A stretch of 64,000 bases of DNA, taken from the NCBI RefSeq assembly GCF_026212465.1, contig NC_080048.1, forward strand, positions 36,251,700 through 36,315,699. The letters run 5' to 3'. The translations under genes were made by a program, and so were the position numbers. Below, piece by piece: positions 10,951 to 23,327 of the stretch (position 1 is its first letter; the number at the start of each line of letters is the position of its first letter). The notes under the pieces were generated by a model that was given only the letters and a program-made list of their open reading frames with translations, searched no databases and had not been told where the DNA came from. Source of the DNA: Amaranthus tricolor. Its lineage: Eukaryota; Streptophyta; Magnoliopsida; Caryophyllales; Amaranthaceae.

Positions 10951-13900
10951 TTGGACAAGCCCCTTACAAAAGTCCAATAGGGCAAAGTAGAAGATTTTAT
11001 TCGGGTCCCATATCTAAAAAATATGATGAAAATACAGGATTATCAATAGATAAGTTAAATAGGCTAAATCAAAAGAACGTTTCAGCTTGGAATATGAAGA
11101 GATTGATGAGAATTATTAGACATGGGGCATTGACTACTTTGGATGAGCAAATTGTAGATACTATAAATCATGATGATGATTCTGCTACACATATTAGAAG
11201 TGAAGTTGAAGCCAAAGCTGCTGCTAGGAAAATTTTTCGAAGTGTTGCCAAACCTCGTTCTAGGTCCGTTCATTCTACTACATCTGTTTATTTAAATTTG
11301 CTATTTAATATTCAAAAATTTTACACTTTAATTTGCGTAATATAGTAAATCGAAGAGATTGAGGTGTATACTCTATTTATTGAATATAACATACATAAAT
11401 ATGTTACACACATGCATATATATAGCATATATGGATACATGCATTGCATATACATGTCTTTAACAAGAGCTATCCGCTGTATACAATTACAAGTTATATA
11501 CACATGAATTATTGAGTTATTTACCATCAATACTACATAATTTGCTTTTAGTGGGATATATTTAGCGACATTTAATTTAAATATCTCTATTTCAAATTTC
11601 TAATAGTATATATAGAGGATTTAGTGACATTTATGAGACTCTTTAGTAGCATAATAAAAAATCACACTAAAGCTTTTTGCGACATAGGATCTATTTACAT
11701 TTCTCACAAATATCACTATAGACTATAGTAACAATTACATATGTCACTAAAGACCAAAGAAGTGTCGCTAAATCACTTTATAAAACTTAAAATAAAAACC
11801 AATAATTATTACACTAAAAATATGAATCAGTGGCATTTTTTAATGCCACTAAATCCAATGTCGCAAAAAGTTAAATTTATTGTAGTATATAATTCACTAT
11901 AATTTTTTTTGAATAAACAATGCACTATGATTAGGAGTAGAGAAAGAGTATATGGGCCCTATTTACTTTATGATGTTTAGAAAAGAGACATTTCGTCAAG
12001 TATTAATGTTAATTATGGATCTAAATTTTCAAAAAAATTGAACACTGATAGGTATTGAACCCTTAACCAACAATATCATAAGAAGACATGTCACCAACTA
12101 AGTTACGCTTGACTAATGAACTATAAGAAGTTTGTTTATATATGAGACCGCTTTTTTTCTTAGGGCCCTAGGTAGTCACTAGTCAAACAAATGAGCTTGA
12201 AATCACCCTTGATTATAATCTGAAACCAAAAAATTATAGTATATCTTTAACTCAATTGAAATAAGAATATAATAAGTTTGATTCAAAATTTAAAATGAGA
12301 CATTTATGGTGAATTGAGTCAATAATAAAATAAGCACTCGTATTGATATGGAGGGATTATGATATAGGTTGGCTATGTTTTGAACAAGGACCAAACTATA
12401 TGCACACGTATGTTTTGAGGTTTTGAAATTCAGCAATTAAGGCTGAAAGTTTAGGTTGTAATGTAAATTTTTTTTTTTTTTGTGATTTTTGTGGGTTTTG
12501 TAATAAGAAAAATTATGAAAAGATATGCTGAATGAACAACTTAAAAATAGTTGATCCAAGGCTTAATTTGATACAGATTCACCACAAATTAAAACCAAGG
12601 GCTCCTAAGAACACATTTAAACTTTAAGTCAAAAGAATGAAAAGTATAGGAACTTCAACTTACTAAAACTAATCCAAGTTAAAGTAAATTGCAAAGAGAG
12701 AACAAAAGAATTTGCTCAAAGGTTGTTTTGTATTGAGAATGTAAAAATCAGGTTGTTCATTACAAGAGAGCAAACATCTTATTTATACTAAAGCATTCAG
12801 CAATTAGTACAAACTTTGAAAAAAAAGTACAACCAAAATGACAATAAAATGCAACTGTTAGTAAAAGAACAGGGAGATTTTTGCTGATTTTTTTGTTGTC
12901 TCCAACAACTAGTTTTCTTTGGGATTTGCAAATCATGTCTTCTATCTTCTTGGGATAATTTGTGGCCGATTTGTAGGAGATATTATCATAAAAATCCCAC
13001 TCAATCTTCAAAACATATGGCTATTGTAAATCAACTGGTTTTGAAGGATGCAACGGCTCAATTTGGAGAATCTGATTGCTTGTTTTGATCCATGCGTTTT
13101 AATTGTTTAAAGGACGTCCCATGAGCAAAAATAAATATTAGACTTTATAAAATAAAAATTACAACTCGACTAACTAAACATGAGACATGATTAAGCTTGA
13201 TCCTAAATCTAGCTTAATCATCTCTAAGACTTTGTTTCATTATAAAAATGAAAATACAAAATAAAGACTCAAATTAAAGAAGACTTAGTTCATGATTAAA
13301 AAATTAAAAGACTTGACATTTGAACCTTAAATTTGAGCATCTTCCATATGATGAATCATGATATTGATCATGGTTAGCTCATGAGAACTAGATGTAGGTG
13401 ATCCTACATTAGATTATTTATTTGTTTTATTTTTTGTATGCAGGTATATTTATTTGGACGATGTTATGCGTTTCATGCGAGAAGATGAGGCTTTGAAAAC
13501 AATGAGTTTGTTTGAAGGAGCCATAGAAACTGAGAGAATTAGCAAGAAAGCATTGAGAAATTGGCTGGTAAGTAAATTATGCCTCCTTAATTTTGTTATT
13601 ACTTTCTCAAGTGAAGTAGTACAAAAAACATGAAAGAGAAAACGGTGATTTCTTGTCGAGATGATTGAGGAACTATGAAAGATTTGTGTTGTATCTATAC
13701 TTCTAACCTAAATAACACTTATGTGAGGGGGCTTGAATGCGTGATGCTTCAACCATAAATTTAAGGCTGGGTCCAGAATCCAGACTCATACCCTAATTTT
13801 AAGTTTCTAGAAAATTAGACCTGAACCTTTAAAAATAAATTATTTTTAAGTGAATTTTAAGTGTCTAAAATTTAGACCCTAATTTGAACCCTAAGGACTT

Positions 13901-16774
13901 TGAAATTTTCAAATTCAAACCTAAATCTAAACCCTTCAATTTCGTATGTACCAAAACCTTGACCTTAGTGTCCAAAAAAAAAAATTAGACTCTTACTCTT
14001 AAAAAATAGGGATTTAACAAAGTATGGATAGGGTCTTAGACCTTACCCATTCTTGCAATTGATTATCTAACCTACTATTTTTTGGTTTCATCTGATTAAT
14101 ATTTTTTATAATTCACGTATGTTTGTATGTGACAGTTTTACGAGAGATGCGCCTTATACATGGGTTCTATAGCTCATTTCGTACATATGATGAGAATATA
14201 AGCTTCGTGTTTAAGATCATCTCATCGAGAGACTGTTTCTCATAAGAATAGCTCATTATAATTTGCACCTTTATACTTTAGTAATTCATGTTATGGTTGT
14301 TAATTGTTTTATAGGTGAAAGCATTTCGAGATAGAAGATCACTTGCATTGACTCTAAATGACACAAAATCAGCGGTTAACAAGCTAAATGTGATGGTGAA
14401 TGTTATAGTGAGCATAATAATAGTCATTATTGGTGTTACATCACTAAATATCATTACTTCACAATCTCTCTTATTCTTAAGCTCTCAAGTTGTTGTTGTG
14501 GCCTTTGTTTTTGGTAACACTTGCAAAAATGTTTTTGAGTCCATCATTTTCTTATTTGTCATCCACCCTTACGATGTTGGCGATCGTTGTGAAATCGATG
14601 GTGTTCAGGTATGCTTTGTTCGGTTGAATTTGCAACTATTCAATATTAGTATCTCATTAATTTATGGCTCAGCAAAACAATCTGAATTCGAAGATCTAAT
14701 TTAAAATTATATTTCGAATTGGATATCTGATCGAAAGTTTGGATATCGGATACGGATTTGAATATCAAATTCTTGAGATTTGGATATCCAAATATCCGAT
14801 ATTTTTTTAATAGTCGGATATCAAATATTGGATATCCAACATTATTTTGGATATCGGATATTCGCATATTATAAGTATGTTTGGGTATCCAATATTAAAA
14901 AAACATTTTTACTAAATTCGAATGTCGTATATCGGACATTTTGGATATCCGATGGAATTTTTCAAATTATCGTCACTAGCATTGGATATCAAAATTTTTT
15001 GGATATCCTGTCCGAAATGTTTTAGATATTCGAGTCGGATTAGATATAAGATATGTCTGTATTTAATAACAGATATCCGATCCGACTGCATGTTTTAGAT
15101 TGGATATCCGATTATGCTCAACCCTGATCACCATCATGATCATTGAGCGAATATAATGAATATGATAATATTGAAGGATTGTCGCAAAGTCAATGACATT
15201 AAATGATTTTTACAAAAATATATTGCGCAATGCATTTTCTAAGTAATTTTTTTCTTATACAGATGGTGGTGGAGGAGATAAATATTTTGACCACGGTATT
15301 TTTAAAATATGACAACCAAAAAATATTCTTCCCAAACTATATACTTAATACAAAGCCTATTTATAACTTCTACCGTAGCCCAGATATGGGAGATGCAATT
15401 GAATTATGTTTCCACGTAGCAACTCCCGGTGAAAAAATTGCTCTTATGAGGCAACGAATTACCAGGTAAGTTATCTTTAAATTTGTCCTATCACTATTTT
15501 AATGTTTTGTTTGGTTAATGATATTCGGAAGGCTGAAATTGAGTTTTAGTTTTGATTTTGATGAAATTTACTATGTTAAAACTTTCTTTTTTTTTTTTAT
15601 TTTTTTATTTTTTTTATTTTACGATTTTTATCACCAACTAATATCACTTTATTAAGTGGTATAATAGACGCGAATGAATTTTGTGAAGAAAAATATAATT
15701 CGAGTTGGATAAGTATGACCTGAAACCTTATTAAGTAATTTTCCTAACTAAATTACATTATGTTTTCATCATTATTCACATAAATTAATGCCATCAACAA
15801 TCAAACATGTCGAATATGCAAACAACCCAAAATTGTTTTTCTCTTTTAGGATTATACTACCTTTTTGTTCCTTTGAGCTTGTAATGACGCTCGATAGTAT
15901 TATTTATAGTCATCAGCAATATTTGATAAAAGTAAATGACTTTTCAATTGACTTTTTTAGTTGGTTTTTTGGCTGGTCAAAAAGCCAAAAAAGTATTTGG
16001 TTAATGATTTTTCTTTTAAATGATAACTTATAAGAATTTGTATTTGAAGCCAAAATGAAAGAATCAGTGTTGTTAGCCTTTTTCATTGGTTTTTGGCTTG
16101 TCGATGCACTTTTTCTCTAATAAACATCTAACAGTCAATACCTAGTTTTATCAAACACCTTCCTAAACAATTGGCTTATCCAATTTATTTAGCTTAAAGC
16201 CAACAAAAACAATGATATTTTTAGTTGGTCAACAAATCAACTAAAAAAGCCAACAACTAACAACTATTTCTTAGATGCTCCCTTAATGTAATAAACTATA
16301 CTCCATCTGTCTTTTTGAATTCGCACTATATGACTCAAAAAAATTTCATATATTTAAATCATATATACAAATCATATGGTGTAAACTCAAAGGGACAGAT
16401 GGAGTATTATGGTTTGGAATTTATGTCTTACATTGTTGCTATTTATGGTATGTAGTTACATTGAGAACAAGAAGGAGCATTGGTATCCAAGCCCAATGAT
16501 AATATTGAAAGATGTAGAAGGATTACATATGTTGAAAATTGCAATTTGGTTACAACATAGGATGAACCACCAAGACATGGGAGAAAGATGGGAAAGAAGA
16601 GCACTTTTGGTTGAAGAATGTGTTAAAATACTTAGAGAAATGGACATTGAGTTTAGAATTTATCCTTTAAATGTCAATGTTTCATCCCTTCCACCTCTCA
16701 CTTATGCTCATGTTCCTCCTTCTAGTTGGAACATCCCTCCACCTGAAGGGTCAAAGCAGATTGTCCATCCTTAA
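9282..16774 (+). CDS. MSL10: MscS-like mechanosensitive ion channel, MSL10-like
   Basis: Plasma-membrane-type MscS-like channel opened by membrane tension. Exons: 9282-11263, 13444-13567, 14315-14608, 15263-15465 and 16456-16774; 2922 nt, 973 aa, all phases close. Layout: long charged cytoplasmic N-terminus (~310 aa), membrane segments near 315-340, 350-372, 397-415 and 427-455, a large loop, then two more hydrophobic segments around 733-788 ending in FGNTCKNVFESIIFLFVIHP, the MscS pore region. The MscS soluble domain follows (DVGDRCEIDGVQ, PDMGDAIE, MNHQDMGERW). The loop holds 16 consecutive Asn (541-556) from an AAT microsatellite. Arabidopsis MSL10 is about 734 aa, so this is longer, chiefly at the N-terminus and loop. 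Introns hold a CACTA-like remnant, a SINE-like fragment, a GATATCC-rich block and a Stowaway MITE. MSL9 is the alternative close paralogue. Confidence 0.92.
10902..10949 (+). repeat. (AAT)16 microsatellite inside coding sequence
   Basis: Sixteen perfect AAT codons give an uninterrupted Asn tract in the cytoplasmic loop of the MSL10-like channel. The purity suggests length polymorphism between individuals. Confidence 0.97.
11531..11887. mobile_element. CACTA-like non-autonomous remnant in MSL intron 1
   Basis: The left end TACTACATAATTT and the right end (complement TACTACAATAAATTT) form short inverted termini. Repeated AGTGGCATT, GCGACATT and CACTAAA units lie in both orientations between them. 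This resembles small CACTA-superfamily derivatives, but the end reads TACTA rather than CACTA and no clear 3-bp target duplication could be set. Confidence 0.4.
12045..12115 (-). mobile_element. SINE-like tRNA-derived fragment
   Basis: On the minus strand TAACTTAGTTGG (A-box-like, complement of 12094-12105) is followed by GGGTTCAATACC (B-box-like, complement of 12051-12062) at a spacing typical of an internal RNA polymerase III promoter. Acceptor-stem pairing is not evident, so it is not a functional tRNA. It lies in MSL intron 1. Confidence 0.4.
14710..15125. repeat. GATATCC/GGATATC-rich block in MSL intron 3
   Basis: About 400 bp dominated by variants of TCGGATATCCGATATC in both orientations (at least a dozen). 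The right edge reads ATGCTCAACCCTG, like the termini of some plant hAT elements (complement CAGGGTTGAGCAT). A possible left edge is near 14660 (GGCTCAGCAAAA). It is probably a small non-autonomous DNA transposon with internal subterminal repeats, but the ends are not secure. Confidence 0.45.
16301..16404. mobile_element. Stowaway-type MITE in MSL intron 4
   Basis: A 104-bp element with termini CTCCATCTGTC and GACAGATGGAG, flanked by the dinucleotide TA on both sides (16299-16300, 16405-16406). The ends and TA target site match Stowaway/Tc1-mariner MITEs. The right end is only ~50 bp from the start of the last MSL exon, in the branch-point/polypyrimidine zone. Confidence 0.85.
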
Positions 16775-19578
16775 TATTTTAATAATATCCCTATTATTCT
16801 TAATCAATACAATTCTTAGTGAATTCATTTACTTACAATATTAAGGTATGCATTTTTGTACTCTTTAATGTAGTTTTTTTTGTCTTGTTTTGATGCGGTT
16901 AATCTCGAGTTGTGGAGCTTTTTTGGATTATAACCTTCTCATAATGAGGATATTGTTTAGTCTTCTTTTTTATTTTCTTTAAACTCTGTCTTGAACGAGA
17001 CTCATTGAGATTATGATGATGATGTTTTAATGAAGTAGGAATTACAATGAAGGTTACTTGTAACACAAATGTGTCTATTTGAAATATCATCTCTAATTTG
17101 GTCAGTTTATTATCATTTTTTAGTTCAATTAAGCTTTAATGGGCTAGGCTTGAGAGACGGTATCTTACAAAACCGACTGTACTTGAAAATTTACTTAAAT
17201 TAATAGATTCATGTCATTATATAATTTTAAATATTAAAATTATATATTTTTTAAAAATTTACACTTAAAATTATTTAATTTTAAATTTAAATTGAAATTT
17301 AAAATTAAGAAATTTCTACACGAGTGGAAATAAATGGAGTAGCATTTAGTGGGATCCTTTCTTGATTTATTGTGAGATCTTATCTCAAATTTGGTCCTCA
17401 AAATCAGTTAAAAAAATATAAAATATTCAATATAAGACTCCACTAATTGTTGATGTTTACATTTGATAAGAAATTGATCAAATCATATTAATTTTATTTT
17501 TAAAATAGGTATTACATCTAACTCAAATAACCTAAAAATACACTAGTGAATATCCAATCTGTCACAAGAAATTTGCTTTTTTTAATTGTCTCATAAAATT
17601 TATTCCGTCTCTAATTGAGGTCGTGATTTTATTTTTTATTCTCATTCACAAATTTAAGTTACTTAAAAATTTGGGCGAGACAGTCTCATTATGAGACTAT
17701 TATTTAGCTGGCCCAATTCGCGCGTCTAACAACATTTTAATTTTCTGAGCATTTATCATTAGTTTTGACCTTAAAGGTATCAATTTTAGAAATTGATACA
17801 TTTAAGATCAAAATTGATACCTTTAAGATCAAAATTGAAAACTGCTCGAAAAATGAAAAAAATACTCAAATTGTTACATATGCGAATTGCGCCGGCCCAA
17901 ATTAACGGTCTTATTATAAAGCCGTCTTATTCAAGACCAGTTATTTTAACTTATCTACACATTTCTTTTACTATCAATAAAATATCATTGTTACCTATTG
18001 ATGAAATCATATTGATTGTATTTATCTAAGGAGGACCATATTTAAAAATATCGTATACATTAATTACATATTAAATTATGGCATATTTAAATTCTAAATT
18101 CACCACTATTTGGATAAGTTGAATCTAGATATATCAGCATTTAAGCATTACTAGTAATTGAAAACTTGTTGCTCTCCTCAACTTTTGATCAAGAAAAGAG
18201 TAGAAAATGCAAAAGTACACTTCGGTAAGACATTCTTATAGAATACATACCACCATGTTGTATCGTTACGTATATGACATTACTTCATCGGTGGAGCTAT
18301 TAGTAACCTAACCACTATCACCACTCACACTTAAAATAAATACAATTACATTATTTACAGTTCACTTTTAATTTGTTTTTTTTTCTTAATCTATAAATTG
18401 AAACATAGTCAAATGGTATTGTTTAATTCATTTCAATGCAATGATTATAATTAAACTTTTTATAATTTTTACTTATGCACCATTAGAGATATTAAGACTT
18501 TAATATATGTCTTGGCAAACATACTTAAATAAAATGGGACAAAATCATTGAAATGAAGGGAGTTAGTTTTTTTTCCGCCCCATTATATTTTTTAAAGATA
18601 TTTTAATATTTGTTATATTTTTCTAATTTAATAGTTTTAAGTTACTTGTATTACTATTTTTGGTAAAAAAAAAATAACTATATAAATGTCTACTTGATCT
18701 CTATTTTTTTCTTACTTCATATCCTTTTATAGATTGAGAAAAGAAAAGTACTAAGTGAAAATAACTCTCTGAACTTTATAGAAAGAAATGAATAATTGCT
18801 GGCTCTAAGAAAGACAAAGCTTAATTTATCTTTTTAACTTTTATATTTATTTTTTTCCTCTTAAATCTATTTTAACCCTCTAACGTAACATACATTTTAA
18901 AACGGATCAAGTAAAGTATAATAATTTGCTAGTATTGTTGTATACATTATACATAACATAATTCAAGTGATTTAAATGATAGCTTAAACATAAATCCTAA
19001 TAAACTGTTGGCAATTTTTAGCCTCCTTACCTAAATACTTTTTGTATGTTTATTATGGAATTTTTAAGTTTCATCTCACTTATTTTGACGGCTATATCTG
19101 ATTCTGCAACACTACAAATTAAAATACGTATTATTTTTTATATTTTAATTTAAATTTTTAATCATTTATATAAGGCTGGAGAACCTCCTACAAACAATGG
19201 AGAAGAAAAAAATTAATCGTTCTTATAAGTTATGAAAATTAAATTCTTAACATAAAAGTAAAAAAGAAAGTCTTTGACTGCTATGCTATGTCAACACTAG
19301 TCATTGTTAAATTCCTAATGAAATAATCAAATTTACATAATTTCTCTGTCCTACTCATTTAGCATTATTTACTATTTTGATTTGTCTCACTTATTTTTAT
19401 ATTTTAACTCTTTTAATATCATCTACACAATATTCTCTCTCTTTATTAATTATCAAATATCGACATTTTTTCTTGAAAAATCACTTTATTTATATTTGCT
19501 ACTAATTCAAAGAGACAAAGAACATGTTCTCTTCAACTTATTTTTTGAACTTATTATTTATTCTTATTGAAATCAAAT
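16775..19578. other. Intergenic AT-rich DNA
   Basis: The first part should include the 3' end of the MSL10-like transcript. Beyond it are repeat remnants: a segment at ~17660-17720 with GAGACAGTCTCATTATGAGAC, two near-identical GATACCTTTAAGATCAAAATTGA units around 17790-17835, and low-complexity AT tracts. No open frame resembles a protein. Confidence 0.45.
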
Positions 19579-19690
19579 TAAATCAGATCAGATCAGACTA
19601 GAGCAGATCAGATCAGGTCAAACTTGTTCAAATTAGAACAGACTAAATCAAACTAGATCAGATTAGACCAGAGCAGATCAGATTTAAAAG
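19579..19690. repeat. Degenerate GATCAG/GACCAG pentamer array, left part
   Basis: Irregular tandem units of the AGATC, AGACC, AGACT and AGAGC type. The same array type reappears at 22132-22212 and 23328-23400, so the LINE, the fold-back element and the hAT-like element appear to lie inside one original array. Confidence 0.7.
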
Positions 19691-19691
19691 A

Positions 19692-20375
19692 CTATTATTA
19701 TTATTATTATTATTATAAAAGATTTCATTGATCTAAACAAAACAAGACAAGCTCAAACACAAGGAAAGCACCCTTGCTCCATTATTGCATCAGTATGGAA
19801 GGCGCACCCACCTTTGAGGAAGGATTTTGCACCCCCACTCTTCATGTGCAAAAGCAAGGAAGCAACCAAGGAGAACAAAAATTCGACAATACAGCTCAAA
19901 ATAGCATAACAAGAAACAAAAGCAACAATCAGACTAGGCAACAAGGAGCGCATTCTCAACTGCACCTCATCAACAATACTCCTCAAGACAACATCAGGGT
20001 GTTTGAGATTGTAGTGCCAAATAGCCTCATTACGAGCCTGCCACAAGTGGTAAATTAAGCTGCAGATACTAACCACCACAGCTTGCCTTTTGATCATGAA
20101 AGCATGCCACTTCCTGGGGTCAATATCATGAATGGAAGTAAGTCTCAATCTTTGTTGTAGCCAAAGTTCAAGCCCTCGCTGACAGAGCTTACTATACTGA
20201 CAGATGAAGAATAAATGATGAACTGATTTAGTAGAAGACCAACACAAGGGGCACAAATCATCTGTAACCACACCAAAATGAACGAGATTGTTTTTTGTAG
20301 CAAGTTTTCCAAGCATAGCCAACCACGAAACAAATTTCTTCCTAGGAAGATTGAGTCTTTGCCATACCCACTTAT
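19692..20375 (-). mobile_element. 5'-truncated LINE (L1-type) with zf-RVT domain
   Basis: The minus-strand reading frame from about 20370 down to 19753 encodes the C-terminal reverse-transcriptase zinc-binding (zf-RVT) domain of plant L1 LINEs: KFVSWLAMLGKLATKN, then CPLCWSSTKSVHHLFFIC with the expected Cys/His spacing, then a LIYHLWQARNEAIWH block. The upstream endonuclease and reverse transcriptase are missing. The element ends in a (TAA)n-type tail (ATT repeats 19692-19717 on the plus strand), the expected LINE 3' terminus. Its 5' edge abuts the fold-back element, so it was either 5'-truncated on insertion or cut by it. It is not an active element. Confidence 0.85.
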
Positions 20376-20384
20376 TATAATTTT

Positions 20385-20694
20385 TTTTGTAAAAAAACAC
20401 CTTTTAAGAGACTTTTTTTAAAAAAAACACCTTAAATCAGTTTCCGGTGACTTTTGTCAACTTTCCGGCGTTAACTATGCCAGTCAACGCCGGAAAGTTG
20501 ACAAAAGTCAACGGAAACTGATTTAAGGTGTTTTTTTTAAAAAAAAGTCTCTTAAAAGGTGTTTTTTTACAAAAAAAATTATAAAAGGTGTTTCTTTACA
20601 AAAAAGGGATTTAAAAGTTGTTTCTTTTAAATAATAAAAAAAAATTTTTAAATTATTATTTTTTTTATTTTTGTTTTTATTATTATTATTATTA

Positions 20695-20744
<50 letters not shown>

Positions 20745-21012
20745 TTTTTTAAAAGAAAATTTTTTTTCTATATAATAATAAAAATAAAAATTTTTTTCAA
20801 AAAATAATATTAATAATAAAAATAAAAATAAAAATAAAAACAAAAATTTTAAAAAAAGTTAAAATAAATTAAAAAAAATTAATAATAATAAAAAAATAAA
20901 AAGTATAAAAAAATATAAAATAACAATAATAATAATTAAAAAAAATAATAATAAAAATAAAATTAAAAATAAAAATAAAATTCAAAAAAAAAATTTTTTT
21001 TTTAAGAAAAAA

Positions 21013-21087
<75 letters not shown>

Positions 21088-21371
21088 TTATTATTCTTTT
21101 TTTTTTAATTATTTTTTAAATTTTATATTTATTTTTAATTTTATTATTATTATTTTTTTTAATTATTATTATTGTTATTTTATATTTTTTTATACTTTTT
21201 ATTTTTTTTATTATTATTAATTTTTTTTAATTTTTTTTAACTATTTTTAAAATTTTTGTTTTTATTTTTATTTTTATTTTTATTTTTATTATTAATATTA
21301 TTTTTTAAAAAAACTTTTTATATTTATTATTATATAAAAAAAATTTTAAAAAAATTTTGAAAAAAATTAAC

Positions 21372-21439
<68 letters not shown>

Positions 21440-21740
21440 TAATAATAATAATAATAAAAAAAACAAAATAAAAAAAATAATAATTTAAAAAAATTTTTTT
21501 TTTTTGTAAAGAAACACCTTTTATAATTTTTTTGTAAAAAAACACCTTTTAAGAGACTTTTTTTAAAAAAAAAACACCTTAAATCAGATGCCGGTGACTT
21601 TTGTCAACTTTCCGGCGTTAACTGGCATAGTCAACGCCGGAAAGTTGACAAAAGTCACCGGAAACTGATTTAAGGTGTTTTTTTTAAAAAAAGTCTCTTA
21701 AAAGGTGTTTCTTTACAAAAAAGGGGTTTTAAAAAGTGTT
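20385..21740. mobile_element. ~1.35 kb nested fold-back element
   Basis: Two GC-containing hairpins, one centred near 20478 and the other near 21624, each have ~90 bp arms carrying TTTCCGGTGACTTTTGTCAA, CTTTCCGGCG and CACCTTAAATCAG. Between them lies ~950 bp of (ATT)n/(AAT)n and A/T runs that is itself an inverted repeat about an axis near 21070-21085: the TTTATTTTTGTTTTTA block at ~20665 mirrors ~21467. So the whole is a long imperfect palindrome with a smaller hairpin at each end. There is no coding capacity; the long frames in it are Asn/Ile/Lys low-complexity artefacts. It resembles plant Foldback or MITE-derived elements. Confidence 0.75.
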
Positions 21741-21761
21741 TCTTTGCAAATTTCCCTTATT

Positions 21762-21763
<2 letters not shown>

Positions 21764-21796
<33 letters not shown>

Positions 21797-21814
21797 AGTA
21801 GTAGTAGTAGGTGT

Positions 21815-21857
<43 letters not shown>

Positions 21858-22131
21858 TAATTACTTAATTAACAAAATTATATAATTAATTAATAATAAT
21901 AATAATAATAAAATTATTAATTAATTAATTTAATTAATTAATTAACTAATATTAATATTTATTAATTACTTAACTAATAAATTATATACATAAATAATAA
22001 TTCTAATAATAATAATACTATTAATTAAAAATATTAATATTAATTAATTAATAACTTAATAATTAAATAATAATATAAAATAAACAAATAAATTATAATT
22101 CTCATAATAATAATAATAATATCTAATTAAT
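21764..22131. repeat. Compound microsatellite and AT-rich tract
   Basis: (TTG)n at 21764-21796 runs into (TAG)5 at ~21796-21810, then (TAA)n at ~21816-21855, followed by ~270 bp of TAATTAAT-type low-complexity DNA with no coding content. Confidence 0.8.
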
Positions 22132-22212
22132 TCAGATTAGACCAGATCAGATCAGACCAGACCAGACTAGATCAGACCAGATCAAAAAGATTCAGATCAG
22201 ATCAGATCAGAG
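22132..22212. repeat. Degenerate GATCAG/GACCAG array, middle part
   Basis: Same unit types as 19579-19690. It directly precedes the hAT-like element. Confidence 0.7.
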
Positions 22213-23327
22213 TAGGGTGTCAAACAGATCGGGTTGGGTCTTTTTCATGTTCGGGTCATATATAAATGAGTCAATAGACCCTTAACCTGAACCTGATATG
22301 TTTAATTAAATGGGTCAGAAATTGAAACCTCGACCTGATCTGTAGAAGGTCGGGTCAACCTGCTAATACACATGCTTTTTTTTGTTTGATTTTATTGGGT
22401 TTTTTAGGTCATTGAACCCATATATTTCAGGTCATTTGATCCATATACTTCAGGTCATGTGACCTATTTTTTCAAAATTTAAATTAATCACATAAACATT
22501 CACATTTCATAATACACATGCTTCAAAGTTCTTGAATAGCAAAATCAAGATCAGAACAAAATCAGAACATTAGAGAATAGAAAATCAAAGGCAGAGAGGC
22601 TTAAGGTTCTTGAATAACAAAATCAGAACAAACCCAGAACATTAGAGAATAGCAAAATCAAAAGAAACTCAAAACATTAGAGAATAGCAAAATTAGAACA
22701 AACCCAAAACAAGACATAGAAAAATGCCAAAATGGGTTTGTTCTTATCAAGATCAAAGAACAAAACTCAGAACAAAACATACAAGCAAAATCAAATCCAG
22801 AAGAAAATCAAAGAACAACAACAAACTGAAGAACAACAACAAACGAAAAAATCAATGAAAATGGAAGAACAAGAGAGAAAAAAACTAAAATAACATACCT
22901 AGAAATAGAAGAACAAGAGAATACTGGGTTAGGGACTTAGGGTTCTTATGAAAATGCCGAAATGGGTTTTATGAAAATCAAAAAATGGAATGAACAGGGA
23001 AGGGGAAATGCCGAAATAGGTTTTACTTTTATGAAAATGGAGTGACTAATGTGTAATCAGTAAAGTGTAAAGAATAAAATATGAAGTTTTAGGTTAAATA
23101 TTAATGGTTTAATATCAGATAATATGGGTCATCCTGACCTGACTGACCCATTTAATAAATGGGTTAAACAGGTTTTTTTCGGGTTTAAATATTCAACCTG
23201 AACCTAACCCATTTAATAAACAGATCAGGTCGGGTTGACCCATTTAATTAATTGGATAAAAAATCTAAACCCAAACCCGCTAATTTCAGATCAGGTTAGC
23301 AGGTCGGGTCAGCTTTTACCAGCCCTA
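22213..23327. mobile_element. hAT-like non-autonomous element
   Basis: The left end is TAGGGTGTCAAACAG and the right end (complement) is TAGGGCTGGTAAAAG. Subterminal GGGTTGGGTC, GACCTGA and AACCTGAACCT motifs lie in both halves. Possible 8-bp target duplications are GATCAGAG (22205-22212) and GATCAAAG (23328-23335), one mismatch. The interior holds direct repeats of an ACATTAGAGAATAG(C)AAAATC unit (~22570-22700) and no transposase. The flanking DNA is itself a GATCA array, so the target-duplication evidence is weak. Confidence 0.5.

Noticed and set aside
19774..20058. Plus-strand open frame opposite the LINE
   Set aside because: Antisense shadow of the zf-RVT coding region.
20523..21545. Poly-Asn and poly-Ile open frames
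   Set aside because: Translations of ATT/AAT repeats within the fold-back element.
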